A stretch of 64,000 nucleotides of DNA, taken from Hyphomonadaceae bacterium. Lineage in GTDB: Bacteria > Pseudomonadota > Alphaproteobacteria > Caulobacterales > Aquidulcibacteraceae. Below, in pieces: positions 53,037 through 62,611 of the stretch (the first letter of the stretch is position 1; the number at the start of each line of letters is the position of its first letter). The position numbers and the translations under genes were made by a program. The stretch spans positions 186,001-250,000 of the forward strand of contig JAIELJ010000009.1 of NCBI GenBank assembly GCA_019753105.1, read 5' to 3'. Under the pieces are notes generated by a model. The model was not told the origin of the DNA and did not search any database. It saw only the letters and a program-made list of their open reading frames with translations.

Positions 53037-53085
53037 GGAGCGGAGCGCTCGCCTATCAGCGTCGCGCGCGCGGGGCAATGCGGCC

Positions 53086-53116
53086 AAAGAAAAAGCCCGG
53101 CTTTGGGCCGGGCTTT
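53086..53116 (-). terminator. Rho-independent terminator of the outer-membrane protein gene
   Basis: Stem AAGCCCGGC (53093-53101) with GCCGGGCTT (53107-53115), loop of five bases, and on the minus strand a run TTTTTCTTT after the hairpin. It starts 13 bases after the stop of the beta-barrel gene. Confidence 0.85.
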
Positions 53117-53128
53117 CGGGGCTCCCGC

Positions 53129-54508
53129 TTACCAGCGGAAGGGCGCTCGGAACGCCACCCTGACATCAGGGGCGTCTTCGGTGACGCCGATATCGACACT
53201 GGTGGAGAGCGTCTGGCGCTCCGTGAGCCGGAAGCTCATGCCGAGCGAAACCGAGCCGACTTGCAGTTCGGTAGACTCTTGCACCAGTTCGTTCAGCTCC
53301 GAGGTCGTCGGGAAAACGTAAGAGTGCGAGTAGCCCAGCGAGTAAGAGAAGCGGTTGTTAAGGGCGAAGCCGAAGCCGAAGCCCATCGAGATCGAGTCAC
53401 CCGGATCGACTTCGCCGATCGTGACCGTGCCGTAGGTCTCGCCAATCTCGCGGGCGATGTTGTGGTTGTAGCTGAGGCTCGCAAAGATCACGGCCGGATC
53501 CGTCGGGTAGAGCATCGAAACGCTGCCCTGCACGGCCCAGAAGCCCGAGCCGGTGGCCAGTTCGGTCGAGACGCCCGACGTGTCACGCTCAAGATCGAAC
53601 GGGCCGAGACCGCTATCCGACTTCACGCGGGCGCCAACCACGAAGATCGGCGCGCCATTGGCGCCGTTGTTGAGTTGGTAACGGGCGGACATTTCCACGT
53701 CGCCGATGTCGCCGCCGCTCAGTTCGAACGTCTGCATGGTCGTCGTGCTCTGCTGAGCGAGCGTGGTGACGCGATCCGAACGGTAAATGTACGGGACACG
53801 AACCTCGAGTTCGAGGCGATCGGTGACCGCGTAACGCGCCGCTAGAGCGGCCGTCAGCGTGTCACGCGCCGCATCGTTGACCTCGAGAAGGCCGATTTGC
53901 ACACCGGTCACGATTTCCACGCCACGGAAAACGAAACGGTTCGACGATGAACGCGAATATTCGAATGAAGGCTCGATAACCAATCGGCCTGCACCCAACA
54001 GGGCGTTCTGCCCCTCTGGCAACGCATCAACTGTCGCTGCCTGCGGCTGTTCGGTTGGCGCTTGGCCGACCGGACCGTCGCTGGGCGTCGATGCCGGCGC
54101 GGCTTGGGGCGCGCTACCGCCCTCAACTTGCGCAAGCATGACTAACGGGCGTTGACGATTGACCTGTAGAGGCTCGTCTTCACCCAATCCGTTAAAGTTT
54201 AAGGCGCTGGAAGGCATGCCGGCGCCGCGAATATCGCCAAGATCCGCGTCACTGACTGCTCCCATCGCCAACAACTCGCGTCGCTGCCGATTGATCAGCT
54301 CGCGCTGCTCATCGATCTGACGCTGTTGCTCGCCCAATTGCCGCGCTTGTGCGTCGAGACGCGCCTCCTGCTGGTTGATGAGATCCATCACCCGCTGAAG
54401 TTCGGCCGGCTGTGTTTGAGCGCTGGCTGATCCACCCCAGAACATCGCGCAAGCGGCCATCGCACACGCGGCCATAATGGACGCACGCCTGCTCGCTTTT
54501 CGCTTCAT
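53129..54508 (-). CDS. Outer-membrane beta-barrel protein with coiled-coil N-terminus
   Basis: About 459 residues from the ATG at 54508 (MKRKASRRAS); ATG or GTG at 54523/54526 are alternatives. Signal peptide with core MAACAMAACAMFWGGSASA. Residues about 40-85 are Gln/Glu/Arg-rich and predicted as coiled coil (INQQEARLDAQARQLGEQQRQIDEQRELI region). The rest alternates beta-strands typical of a barrel (FSYSLGYSHSYVFP, LGMSFRLTERQT), and the last residue is Trp after FR, the outer-membrane insertion signature. Transport or structural role unknown. It is followed by a good terminator. Confidence 0.8.
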   Translation of the reverse strand: MKRKASRRASIMAACAMAACAMFWGGSASAQTQPAELQRVMDLINQQEARLDAQARQLGEQQRQIDEQRELINRQRRELLAMGAVSDADLGDIRGAGMPSSALNFNGLGEDEPLQVNRQRPLVMLAQVEGGSAPQAAPASTPSDGPVGQAPTEQPQAATVDALPEGQNALLGAGRLVIEPSFEYSRSSSNRFVFRGVEIVTGVQIGLLEVNDAARDTLTAALAARYAVTDRLELEVRVPYIYRSDRVTTLAQQSTTTMQTFELSGGDIGDVEMSARYQLNNGANGAPIFVVGARVKSDSGLGPFDLERDTSGVSTELATGSGFWAVQGSVSMLYPTDPAVIFASLSYNHNIAREIGETYGTVTIGEVDPGDSISMGFGFGFALNNRFSYSLGYSHSYVFPTTSELNELVQESTELQVGSVSLGMSFRLTERQTLSTSVDIGVTEDAPDVRVAFRAPFRW

Positions 54509-54675
54509 TCCGATACGAAGCATCACCAGACCCAGGTTGGAGGGCTACTCATGAGCGCCCTCTCTGCACGTTGTATTCCGCGCACCTTAGCAACGAGGTG
54601 ATGAGAAACCGTGAAAGGCGCGCGAGCATTTGCTCACGCGCGCTTTAATCTCTGTTGATCTGTACGAATGCTTTG

Positions 54676-55323
54676 TTAGCGCAGCGCGCTGACGAAGCTT
54701 GCTTCCGTCTTCGCTGTGATTTCGTCGAGTGTCACGCCGTCGGCGAGCTGCAAGAGCTTCATCGGTTGTGAACCATGCTTGTCGATCTCGAACACGCCGA
54801 GATCGGTTATCACGAGATCAACCACGTTCACGCCGGTGAGCGGCAACGTGCACTGCTTCAACAGCTTCGACGCGCCCTCTTTAGACGTGTGCTCCATCAC
54901 GACGACCACACGCTTCACGCCGGCGACGAGGTCCATCGCCCCGCCCATGCCTTTGACCATCTTGCCCGGCACCATCCAGTTCGCCAGGTCGCCGCGCTCG
55001 TTCACTTCCATGGCGCCGAGGATCGAGAGATCGATGTGGCCGCCGCGGATCATCGCGAAAGAGTCCGATGACGAGAAGTAAGAGGTCTTCTTCAGCGCCG
55101 TGATGGTTTGCTTACCGGCGTTAATCAGATCGGGGTCTTCTTCACCCTCGAACGGGAACGGCCCCATGCCGAGCATGCCGTTCTCTGACTGCAGGGTGAC
55201 TTCCATTCCGTCAGGAATGTAGTTCGCCACAAGCGTCGGGATGCCGATGCCGAGGTTAACGTAAAAGCCGTCGCGCAATTCCTTAGCGGCGCGTTGAGCA
55301 AGCTGATCGCGGGACCACGGCAT
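54676..55323 (-). CDS. scoB: 3-oxoacid CoA-transferase subunit B
   Basis: 215 residues of the family I CoA-transferase beta subunit. It begins WSRDQLAQRAAKELRDGFYVNLGIGIPTLVANYIP, has the active-site Glu in LQSENGMLGMGPFP, and ends with KTEASFVSAL. With the alpha subunit it moves CoA between succinyl-CoA and acetoacetate for ketone body use. Its ATG overlaps the scoA stop. Confidence 0.94.
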   Translation of the reverse strand: MPWSRDQLAQRAAKELRDGFYVNLGIGIPTLVANYIPDGMEVTLQSENGMLGMGPFPFEGEEDPDLINAGKQTITALKKTSYFSSSDSFAMIRGGHIDLSILGAMEVNERGDLANWMVPGKMVKGMGGAMDLVAGVKRVVVVMEHTSKEGASKLLKQCTLPLTGVNVVDLVITDLGVFEIDKHGSQPMKLLQLADGVTLDEITAKTEASFVSALR

Positions 55324-56030
55324 TATGCATTCTCCCGCTTGCGCGTCGTTCGTTGCTCGATGCGCTTTTCGAACGAACCCTTAACGATGCGATCGACGTA
55401 AATGCCGGGCGTGTGGATCTCGTCGGGATCGAGCTCACCGGCCTCAACCAGAATCTCAACTTCGGCGACGCATTTCTTACCGGCCGTCGCCATCATCGGA
55501 TTAAAGTTGCGGGCGGTCTTGTTGAAGATGAGGTTGCCTTCGGTGTCGCCTTTGTAGGCTTTAACGATCGAGAGATCGGCGACGAGGCCGGTTTCGAGCA
55601 CGAAGGTCTCGCCGTTAAACACCTTGGTCTCTTTGCCCTCGGCCACCAACGTGCCGACGCCGGTCTTCGTATAGAAGCCAGCGATGCCCGCGCCGCCTGC
55701 CCGGCAGCGTTCCGCGAGCGTGCCTTGCGGATTGAACTCGAGCTCAAGCTCACCGCTCAGATACTGGCGCGCGAACTCCTTGTTCTCACCGACATAGGAC
55801 GAGATCATCTTTTTGATCTGCTTGGTCTCCAACAGAAGCCCCAGGCCCCAGCCGTCAACGCCGGCATTGTTCGAGATAACGGTGATGCCCTTAACGCCGC
55901 TGTCGCGCAGCGCGATGATCAGGTTCTCAGGGATGCCGCAGAGGCCGAAGCCGCCGCTCATCACCGTCATGCCATCGAAGGTGAAGCCCTCAAGCGCGGA
56001 CTTCGCGTCTGGATAAACTTTGTTCGCCAT
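55323..56030 (-). CDS. scoA: 3-oxoacid CoA-transferase subunit A
   Basis: 235 residues from the ATG at 56030 ([13 protein letters not shown]). The signature [15 protein letters not shown] is in the first 50 residues, followed by [12 protein letters not shown] and [14 protein letters not shown]. Forms the heteromer with scoB. Between it and the upstream CaiB-type gene lies a 234-base gap with an 11-base inverted repeat. Confidence 0.94.
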   Translation of the reverse strand: MANKVYPDAKSALEGFTFDGMTVMSGGFGLCGIPENLIIALRDSGVKGITVISNNAGVDGWGLGLLLETKQIKKMISSYVGENKEFARQYLSGELELEFNPQGTLAERCRAGGAGIAGFYTKTGVGTLVAEGKETKVFNGETFVLETGLVADLSIVKAYKGDTEGNLIFNKTARNFNPMMATAGKKCVAEVEILVEAGELDPDEIHTPGIYVDRIVKGSFEKRIEQRTTRKRENA

Positions 56031-56101
56031 GGGCGCCCGTTTACGTAGGGTCGCTCGCAGGCGCAACATGCCGGGACGGAAATACAAGTTCAGAAACAGT
56101 T

Positions 56102-56130
56102 GCGCCGGTGGCTGAGCCGGCCACCGGCGC
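56102..56130. terminator. Inverted repeat between scoA and the CaiB-type gene
   Basis: Perfect 11-base arms, GCGCCGGTGGC and GCCACCGGCGC, with seven-base loop. It has no real U-run on the minus strand (GCAACTGTTTCTG), so it is either a weak terminator of the upstream gene or a leader hairpin of scoA. Confidence 0.5.
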
Positions 56131-56264
56131 TTTCTGCTTCGACCCTAAGGTGGATCGAAAACCTGGCCCCGGTACGAGCGAGGGACGAAAATCGTCCGGA
56201 ACCGAGGAAGAGTAAACACTATGGGGGCTGAGGCCGGGCTGAATGGCGACTTCAGAAAAACCGT

Positions 56265-57371
56265 TCAGGTTGGAGCGCCTGAAACACCCCAATCGGCCAG
56301 TATTTTCGGTGGTTCGTCGCCGTTTCCGCCTGGCGGATGCTGAACGGCGCCGGGTGTTCTGGAGAACCGCGGGGCCGGCGCGGGCTGTTTCAGGCCACCA
56401 ACCTCCACAAAAGTCTGCCGGGCGACGTTGTGGGGGTGATCGGGCGCCTCGGCCATGGAAAGCACCGGCGCGAAACAGACGTCCGTCCCTTCCATCAAAG
56501 CTGTCCATTCGTCGCGCGTCTTGGTCTTGATGACCCCCGCGAGCTTCTCGCTCATCGCGGGCCACTCGGGCTTGTTCATTTGCATCGCAAACGCCGGATC
56601 GTCCTTTAGTCCGGTCTTCTCCAACAGCAGCGCATAGAATTGCGGCTCGAGCGAACCGATCGAGACGAACTTACCGTCGCTGGTCTCGTACACGTCATAG
56701 AAGTGCGCGCCGCCATCGAGGAGATTGTTGTCGCGCTCGTCGGTCCAAATCCGTGACGCGCGTAAACCATAGATCACGCTCATCAGCGAAGCGGCGCCAT
56801 CGGTGATCGCCGCATCGATCACCTGCCCTTGCCCCGAGCGCTGGGCTTCGAACAACGCCGCGCACACGCCCATCGCTAGGTAAAGCGAGCCGCCACCGTA
56901 ATCGCCGACGAGGTTAAGCGGCGGAGCGGGCGCATCGTTCTTGCGCCCCATCGCGTGCAGCGCGCCTGAGATGGCGATGTAGTTGAGATCATGCCCCGCC
57001 GCTTCCGCGAGCGGGCCGGTTTGGCCCCAACCCGTCATGCGCCCATAGATGAGTTTCGGATTGCGCTTCAGCGCTTCGTCCGGCCCGAGACCCAAACGCT
57101 CCATCACGCCAGGCCGAAAGCCTTCGATAACCACGTCGGCTTTTTCCATCATAGCAAGTGCGACGGCGACATCGTTTGCATCCTTCAAATCGAGCGCAAT
57201 GTGGCGGCGGCCACGTGCGGGGATGTCTGTCTTGAAAGCAGCGCGCCCGCCCTTGCGATCGACGCGCACGACATCGGCGCCCATGTCGGAGAGCAACATG
57301 CAGCAAAACGGACCCGGGCCGATGCCCGCGAACTCCAAAACCTTAACGCCGTTAAGCGGCCCAGACGCCAT
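56265..57371 (-). CDS. CaiB/BaiF family CoA-transferase, probable alpha-methylacyl-CoA racemase
   Basis: 368 residues from the ATG at 57371 (GAGG upstream). Family III CoA-transferase signatures: [29 protein letters not shown], then [34 protein letters not shown], and [12 protein letters not shown] with the His and Asp region of racemases. It ends with the IRK-like RTPGAVQHP. The close match to AMACR-type start favours epimerisation of 2-methylacyl-CoA, but a CoA-transferase role is possible. Read in the same direction as scoAB. Confidence 0.87.
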   Translation of the reverse strand: MASGPLNGVKVLEFAGIGPGPFCCMLLSDMGADVVRVDRKGGRAAFKTDIPARGRRHIALDLKDANDVAVALAMMEKADVVIEGFRPGVMERLGLGPDEALKRNPKLIYGRMTGWGQTGPLAEAAGHDLNYIAISGALHAMGRKNDAPAPPLNLVGDYGGGSLYLAMGVCAALFEAQRSGQGQVIDAAITDGAASLMSVIYGLRASRIWTDERDNNLLDGGAHFYDVYETSDGKFVSIGSLEPQFYALLLEKTGLKDDPAFAMQMNKPEWPAMSEKLAGVIKTKTRDEWTALMEGTDVCFAPVLSMAEAPDHPHNVARQTFVEVGGLKQPAPAPRFSRTPGAVQHPPGGNGDEPPKILADWGVSGAPT

Positions 57372-57474
57372 GTTCGGTCCTCGTTTACCTTGACGATTTG
57401 TTTCGTCGTGTATTGTCGGCATAGTCCTATCAGAGCCCGTCCCGTGGCGGCGAGGGGCGCCGGAGCGTTAACCT

Positions 57475-58782
57475 ATGCGCATTGTCGTGCGAGCCCATGA
57501 CGCCCGCCATGCGCGGGACGCACAAACATTGCTGGCGAACGCTGGCGTGGAGGCGCTCGCGCTGCCCGGCGCTTACCGCCCTGCCCCAGCGGGCGAGGAC
57601 ATATCCATCTTTTCTGCGGTCGCAGGCGACGTTGAGAGCGTCGCGCGCATTGCCGTGACGTCGCTGCAGGCCGAGCTGCCGCCGCTGGCGCGCATCATTG
57701 GCTTGCGTCACGCCGCGCCGCCGGCGCTTGGACTTGAAGCGGCTGACGTGTTCACGAGCGCTGTCGCGCTCGATGCACCACCCAAACTGCTTGCGGGGCA
57801 GATCGACGGCGCCATCCGCGTCGCCATCGCCGAGGAAGAGTATGCCCGCCGTATCGCCACGGCGGACTCGCTCGGCATCTCCGCACCGACGGCGCCTGAA
57901 CCGCGCAAGCTGAAGGCCCTCTATATCGGCGCGCCGAGCCCGATGTTCCTTGCGCTGGAACGTAAGCTGGCGGAGCAAGATGGGTTGGTGGCCGCTGCGT
58001 TCTCGTCGTTCGCCGGGTTCGACCACTTGCACGATGAGCCGTTCGACGCGGTCGTCCTAAACGGCGCCAACGATCCCGCCACCGCCGTCTCGCTCTGCGC
58101 TGCACTGCGTCGCAACGCGTCGCTCTATCATTTGCCGACAATGGTGATCACTGCGCCCGGAGACATCGAAACCGCGAACAACGCAATCAATCGCGGCGCG
58201 TCCGCCATTTGCTCCACACGCGCTCCATGCGGCGCCAGCCTCGGCTGGCTCTTCGAAGCTGTCCGCCGCGATCGCCGCCGTCGCAGCGCCGATCAAGGCA
58301 TTTGCGCGCTGCGCGATCTCATGGGCGATGCGCGCACTGGTCTCTTCCAACGCAATGCGTTCGATGCGCATCTGACGCGCCTTGCCGCGGACCACCACGT
58401 CAGTGGCCGCCCGATGGCGTTGGTGTTGTTGCGCGTCTGCCCTGCCCCCGGTTCGCGCGATCCGGAGGAGAACATTTGGAAGAAGGGTTTCACCGAAATC
58501 TCAAGCCTGGCCGGCCGCCTCATGCGTGATGCCGACACCGGCGCGGCCATTGGCAGAGACTTCATCGCCATCGCGATGCCCGCTGCACGACTCGCAGCGG
58601 CGAAGCGCACCGCTGAACGCATCTCTTCGGTCGCCGAGTGCACCGCGTTCGCGTCTGGTGAAGGCGGCGCTGGCCCGCTCGTGTTCGAGCAAAGCGCCGT
58701 TGAGCTTCAGCCTGGCGAGAGCGGTCATGGCTTGCTCGCGCGCGCATTACGCGCCCTCGAAGTCGAAGCGATCCCTGCTTAA
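57475..58782 (+). CDS. PopA/PleD-like protein with degenerate receiver and GGDEF domains
   Basis: 435 residues. The first 120 and the next 120 residues look like two receiver-type folds without clear acidic triad or phospho-acceptor. The C-terminal part begins DARTGLFQRNAFDAHL, the usual start of a GGDEF domain, but the catalytic loop reads AAIGRDFIAIAMP, so the GGEEF signature is lost and diguanylate cyclase activity is not expected. This architecture matches Caulobacter PopA, a c-di-GMP effector related to PleD that helps target substrates for proteolysis. That link is by resemblance only. It overlaps the mfd stop by four bases. Confidence 0.65.
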   Translation: MRIVVRAHDARHARDAQTLLANAGVEALALPGAYRPAPAGEDISIFSAVAGDVESVARIAVTSLQAELPPLARIIGLRHAAPPALGLEAADVFTSAVALDAPPKLLAGQIDGAIRVAIAEEEYARRIATADSLGISAPTAPEPRKLKALYIGAPSPMFLALERKLAEQDGLVAAAFSSFAGFDHLHDEPFDAVVLNGANDPATAVSLCAALRRNASLYHLPTMVITAPGDIETANNAINRGASAICSTRAPCGASLGWLFEAVRRDRRRRSADQGICALRDLMGDARTGLFQRNAFDAHLTRLAADHHVSGRPMALVLLRVCPAPGSRDPEENIWKKGFTEISSLAGRLMRDADTGAAIGRDFIAIAMPAARLAAAKRTAERISSVAECTAFASGEGGAGPLVFEQSAVELQPGESGHGLLARALRALEVEAIPA

Positions 58783-61700
58783 GCCGCCTTGCGTGTCGCG
58801 ATCCGCGCCAAAGCTTCCAGCACACCGCGCAGCGCCTTCAAACGCTGCGTCGCTTCCGGCCAACCGCCCTGCACGACAAGTTTTCCGTCGGGGCGCATTT
58901 TGAAATCATCCGGGCGCTCTTGAACGTAACGCACCAACGCCATCGGATCAGGGAAGCCACCATCGCGGAACGTGAGCACTGCGCCTTTCGGACCTGCGTC
59001 GAGTTTCGCGATCAAACAGCGCCGGCATAGCGACTTCAAACCGGCGACCGCGATCAGTTGCTCAGCTTCTCCGGGCAACGGACCAAAGCGGTCAATGAGC
59101 TCGGCTGCAAACGCTTCACGCTCCTGATCCGTCTCCAGATCGCCGAGGCGGCGATAAAGCGAGAGGCGCACGTTCAGGTCAGAAACGTAGTCCTCCGGAA
59201 TGAGCACCGAGGCGCCGACATTGATTTGCGGCGACCACGATTTCTCGCTCACCTCATCCTCGCGGCCCGAGCGCAGCGCGTTCACGGCCTCTTCGAGCAT
59301 GGACTGATAGAGTTCAACGCCGACTTCGCGGATGTGACCGGACTGCTCTTCGCCGAGCAGATTACCGCCGCCGCGCATGTCGAGATCGTGGCTCGCAAGC
59401 GTGAAGCCCGCGCCAAGACTGTCGAGCGACGAGAGAATCTTTAGCCGCTTCTCAGCACTCACTGTCATCGATTGCTCAGCGGCGGTCGTAAGGTACGCAT
59501 AAGCGCGGACCTTCGACCGGCCGACGCGGCCGCGGATTTGATAAAGCTGCGCCAACCCGAACATATCGGCCCGGAAGACAACCATCGTATTCGCACGCGG
59601 AATGTCGAGACCGGATTCCACGATGCTTGTTGAGAGCAGAACGTCAAACGCGCCATCGTAGAACTGCGTCATCAGTTCATCGAGCTGACCCGCCGCCATC
59701 TGGCCGTGCGCGGCGGCAAACGTCACCTCAGGAACATTGCGCCGAAGGAAGTCCGCCGCCTCGTCAAGATCGGCGATGCGCGGGCATACGAAGAAGCTTT
59801 GGCCGCCGCGATACTTCTCACGCAGCAAAGCCTCGCGCACAGTCATGTTGTCGAACGGCGTCACGTAGGTGCGCACGGCCATACGGTCGATCGGCGGCGT
59901 TGTGATGAGGCTCATCTCGCGGACGCCTGCGAGCGCAAGCTGCAACGTACGTGGGATAGGCGTTGCAGAGAGCGTCAGTGCGTGAACCTCTGAGCGCAGA
60001 TCCTTCAGGCGCTCTTTGTGCTTCACGCCGAAGTGCTGCTCTTCGTCGATGATCATCAAGCCAAGGTCTGCGAACTTGATCGTCTTCGAAAGAAGCGCGT
60101 GCGTGCCGACGATGATCTCTACCGTGCCCTCTTCCAGGCTGGCCTTCGTCTCGCTCTGCTCCTTCGCCGTCACCAGGCGCGAAAGCTGGCGTACCCGCAC
60201 GGGCAGGCCGCGGAACCGCTCCGTAAACGTCCGGAAGTGTTGGCGGCACAGCAACGTCGTCGGCGCGACCACCGCCACTTGCTTGCCGCTCATCGCAACC
60301 AGGAACGCGGCGCGTAGAGCGACTTCGGTTTTCCCAAAGCCGACATCGCCGCAGATCAGGCGATCCATTGGTTTGCCGGCCGCGAGATCGCCGACAACGT
60401 CCTCGATCGCCGCCATTTGATCGTCGGTTTCCTCGTAGGGGAAGCGTGCGCAGAACTCGTCCCACAAGCCCTCCGGCGGCGCGACGGGCTCGGCCGTGCG
60501 CGTCGCACGCAACGCTGCGATGCGCAGCAACTCTTCGGCCATGTCGCGCAGGCGTTGTTTCGCGCGTGCTTTACGACTTTGCCAAGCAACACCGCCCAAT
60601 TTGTCGAGCTGCGCCTCCGCGTCCTCGGCGCCGTAGCGGCTAACCAGTTCGATGTTTTCGACCGGCAGGTAAAGTTTGTCTCCGCCAGCGTAAGTCAGAT
60701 CCAAACAATCGTGCGGCGCGCCGGTGACTTCGAGCGTCTTCAGCCCCTCGTAACGACCCACACCATGATCTTGATGCACGACGAGATCGCCTGGCGACAT
60801 CGCCGCCGCTTCTGAGATCACCGACGATGCTTTGCGCCGCTTGCGCGGCCGCGCGAGGCGATCCCCCAGAATGTCCTGCTCGGAGAGAAAGGCGAGCGTC
60901 TCAGTCTCGATCCCGCGCTCTAGCGGCAGCACAGCAAGCGCATTCGCACCGCGCGGCAAGTCTGTCACCTCGCGCCAAGATTTCGTACGAACGACAGCTT
61001 CGACGCCGTGATCGCTCAACACGCCGGCCAGACGCTCAGCCGAACCATCCGACCAGGCAGCGATGACGACGCGTTTTTTTGCTTTGTTCAGCGCCTCGAT
61101 GTGACGCGCCGCTGCTTCGAAGACGTTGGCGTCCGCGGTCTGGCGTTCGGTGGCGAAGTTGCGACCAAGCTTTGCGCCCAGATCGAGTTGCTTCTTGGCG
61201 TCAGTGTCAAAATGCGTGAACCGGCGCACAGGTCGTGCGCCAATGGCGGCCGTCAGCGCGTCGTCGTTGAGATAGAGCAGTTCCGGTTCCGGCGCGCGAA
61301 ACGGCGACGTACCGCGCGCGATCGGGGCAGTCTTGCGCGCGTTATAGTGATCGTGCGCCGTCGCCACGCGGTCGCGGATCGCTTCTTCTGCCAGCGCATC
61401 GAACGCAATCAGTGCGTTCTCGCCGACATAATCGAAAACCGTTTCAAGCCGCTCATAGAAGAACGGCAAGAACTGCTCGACGCCCTGGCGGCGAATGCGC
61501 GCGCTGACGCTGTCGTAGAGCGTATCGCTCACCGCGCCGTAGGCTTGCGTGAAGCGGCGGCGGAACTGAAGCACCGCCATTTCGTCCATCAGCACTTCGC
61601 TGACAGGCGTGAGCATCGCCGTCTTGATCTTCGCCTTTGAGATCTGTGTCTCGGGATCGAAGGTGCGGATTGTTTCAAGCACATCGCCGAAGAAGTCGAA

Positions 61701-62270
61701 GCGCAGCGGTTCGCTCTCACTCGGTGGAAACACATCGATGATGCCGCCGCGCGTGGCGAACTCGCCCGGCGCACGCACTGTGGAGGCGCGCGAGTAGCCG
61801 TTGACGTTAAAGTACGTCTCCAGCTCTTGCATCGATACTTCGGCGCCGACGCTCGCCGAGAGCGTGGCCTGCGCCACGCGCGCACGCGGCGGCACACGCT
61901 GCGCGACTGCGGAAGCGGTCGCGATGACAAGCACTTGTTGTCCGCCGGGCTGGCGTTTCGCAAGCGCCGCTAACGCTGCACAACGCTGCGCCGCCACTGA
62001 CGCCGCCGGCGAGATGCGATCGAAGGGCAGCGAGTCCCAAGCGGGCAAGCGCAACGTGACCAAGTTCGGCGAGAAAAACTTCACCGCCGCTTCGAACTCG
62101 TTCGCGCGCGTCTCGTCGCGCGCCACGAAGAGGCTCACGCCGCCCCGCATCATCGCAGCGTCCGCGAGTGCTGCCGCATCCACGCCTTCGGGCGCGCCAG
62201 TGACCACCAGGGCGTCTTTCGACTTCGCCAGCGTATCGACGAGCCGGGTAGGAATAGCGGATTGAGACAT
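58779..62270 (-). CDS. mfd: Transcription-repair coupling factor Mfd
   Basis: 1163-residue DNA translocase that removes stalled RNA polymerase and recruits UvrA. UvrB-like N-terminal region, CarD-type RNA polymerase interaction domain ([18 protein letters not shown], about residues 490-560), helicase with Walker [24 protein letters not shown], and TRCF end. Full family length. It overlaps sdhE by one base. Confidence 0.98.
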   Translation of the reverse strand: MSQSAIPTRLVDTLAKSKDALVVTGAPEGVDAAALADAAMMRGGVSLFVARDETRANEFEAAVKFFSPNLVTLRLPAWDSLPFDRISPAASVAAQRCAALAALAKRQPGGQQVLVIATASAVAQRVPPRARVAQATLSASVGAEVSMQELETYFNVNGYSRASTVRAPGEFATRGGIIDVFPPSESEPLRFDFFGDVLETIRTFDPETQISKAKIKTAMLTPVSEVLMDEMAVLQFRRRFTQAYGAVSDTLYDSVSARIRRQGVEQFLPFFYERLETVFDYVGENALIAFDALAEEAIRDRVATAHDHYNARKTAPIARGTSPFRAPEPELLYLNDDALTAAIGARPVRRFTHFDTDAKKQLDLGAKLGRNFATERQTADANVFEAAARHIEALNKAKKRVVIAAWSDGSAERLAGVLSDHGVEAVVRTKSWREVTDLPRGANALAVLPLERGIETETLAFLSEQDILGDRLARPRKRRKASSVISEAAAMSPGDLVVHQDHGVGRYEGLKTLEVTGAPHDCLDLTYAGGDKLYLPVENIELVSRYGAEDAEAQLDKLGGVAWQSRKARAKQRLRDMAEELLRIAALRATRTAEPVAPPEGLWDEFCARFPYEETDDQMAAIEDVVGDLAAGKPMDRLICGDVGFGKTEVALRAAFLVAMSGKQVAVVAPTTLLCRQHFRTFTERFRGLPVRVRQLSRLVTAKEQSETKASLEEGTVEIIVGTHALLSKTIKFADLGLMIIDEEQHFGVKHKERLKDLRSEVHALTLSATPIPRTLQLALAGVREMSLITTPPIDRMAVRTYVTPFDNMTVREALLREKYRGGQSFFVCPRIADLDEAADFLRRNVPEVTFAAAHGQMAAGQLDELMTQFYDGAFDVLLSTSIVESGLDIPRANTMVVFRADMFGLAQLYQIRGRVGRSKVRAYAYLTTAAEQSMTVSAEKRLKILSSLDSLGAGFTLASHDLDMRGGGNLLGEEQSGHIREVGVELYQSMLEEAVNALRSGREDEVSEKSWSPQINVGASVLIPEDYVSDLNVRLSLYRRLGDLETDQEREAFAAELIDRFGPLPGEAEQLIAVAGLKSLCRRCLIAKLDAGPKGAVLTFRDGGFPDPMALVRYVQERPDDFKMRPDGKLVVQGGWPEATQRLKALRGVLEALARIATRKAA

Positions 62271-62533
62271 CAGGTCGGTCGGCTCAACTCAAAGCGAAAG
62301 GTGCGAATCAGCGCGAGGGTCGGCGTGTCGTGTTCGGCGGGCGCATCGGCCTGATCGGTGATCCAGGCGTAGACGTCCTGATCCTGGGCATCGAGCAGCC
62401 GCTCGAAGGCGTCGAGCGCGGCTTCATCGAGATCCGCGACGTGCCGGTCGGCGAAACCGCCTAGAATCAGGTCAATCTCGCGGAACCCCCGGCGCCACGC
62501 ACGGAATCTGAGTTTCTTGCGGCGATCGTCCAT
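62270..62533 (-). CDS. sdhE: FAD assembly factor SdhE
   Basis: 87 residues, promotes covalent FAD attachment to succinate dehydrogenase. Conserved RGFREIDLILGGFAD in the first 30 residues, with the RGxxE motif, and DVYAWITDQ near the end. The stop is shared with the mfd start. The sdhE-mfd and recG neighbourhood is common in alphaproteobacteria. Confidence 0.95.
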   Translation of the reverse strand: MDDRRKKLRFRAWRRGFREIDLILGGFADRHVADLDEAALDAFERLLDAQDQDVYAWITDQADAPAEHDTPTLALIRTFRFELSRPT

Positions 62534-62611
62534 TGGTTCCGGGAGGGGCGGCGAAAGGGGCCGCGTGATAGCCTATATGGGCGGGGCTGTCAGGCCCGCC
62601 AGACCTTGGAA

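Noticed and set aside
53078..53845. Long plus-strand frame opposite the outer-membrane protein gene
   Set aside because: It is a shadow of the minus-strand gene: it has no ribosome site and is Arg- and Glu-rich, while the opposite frame has a signal peptide, a barrel end and a terminator.
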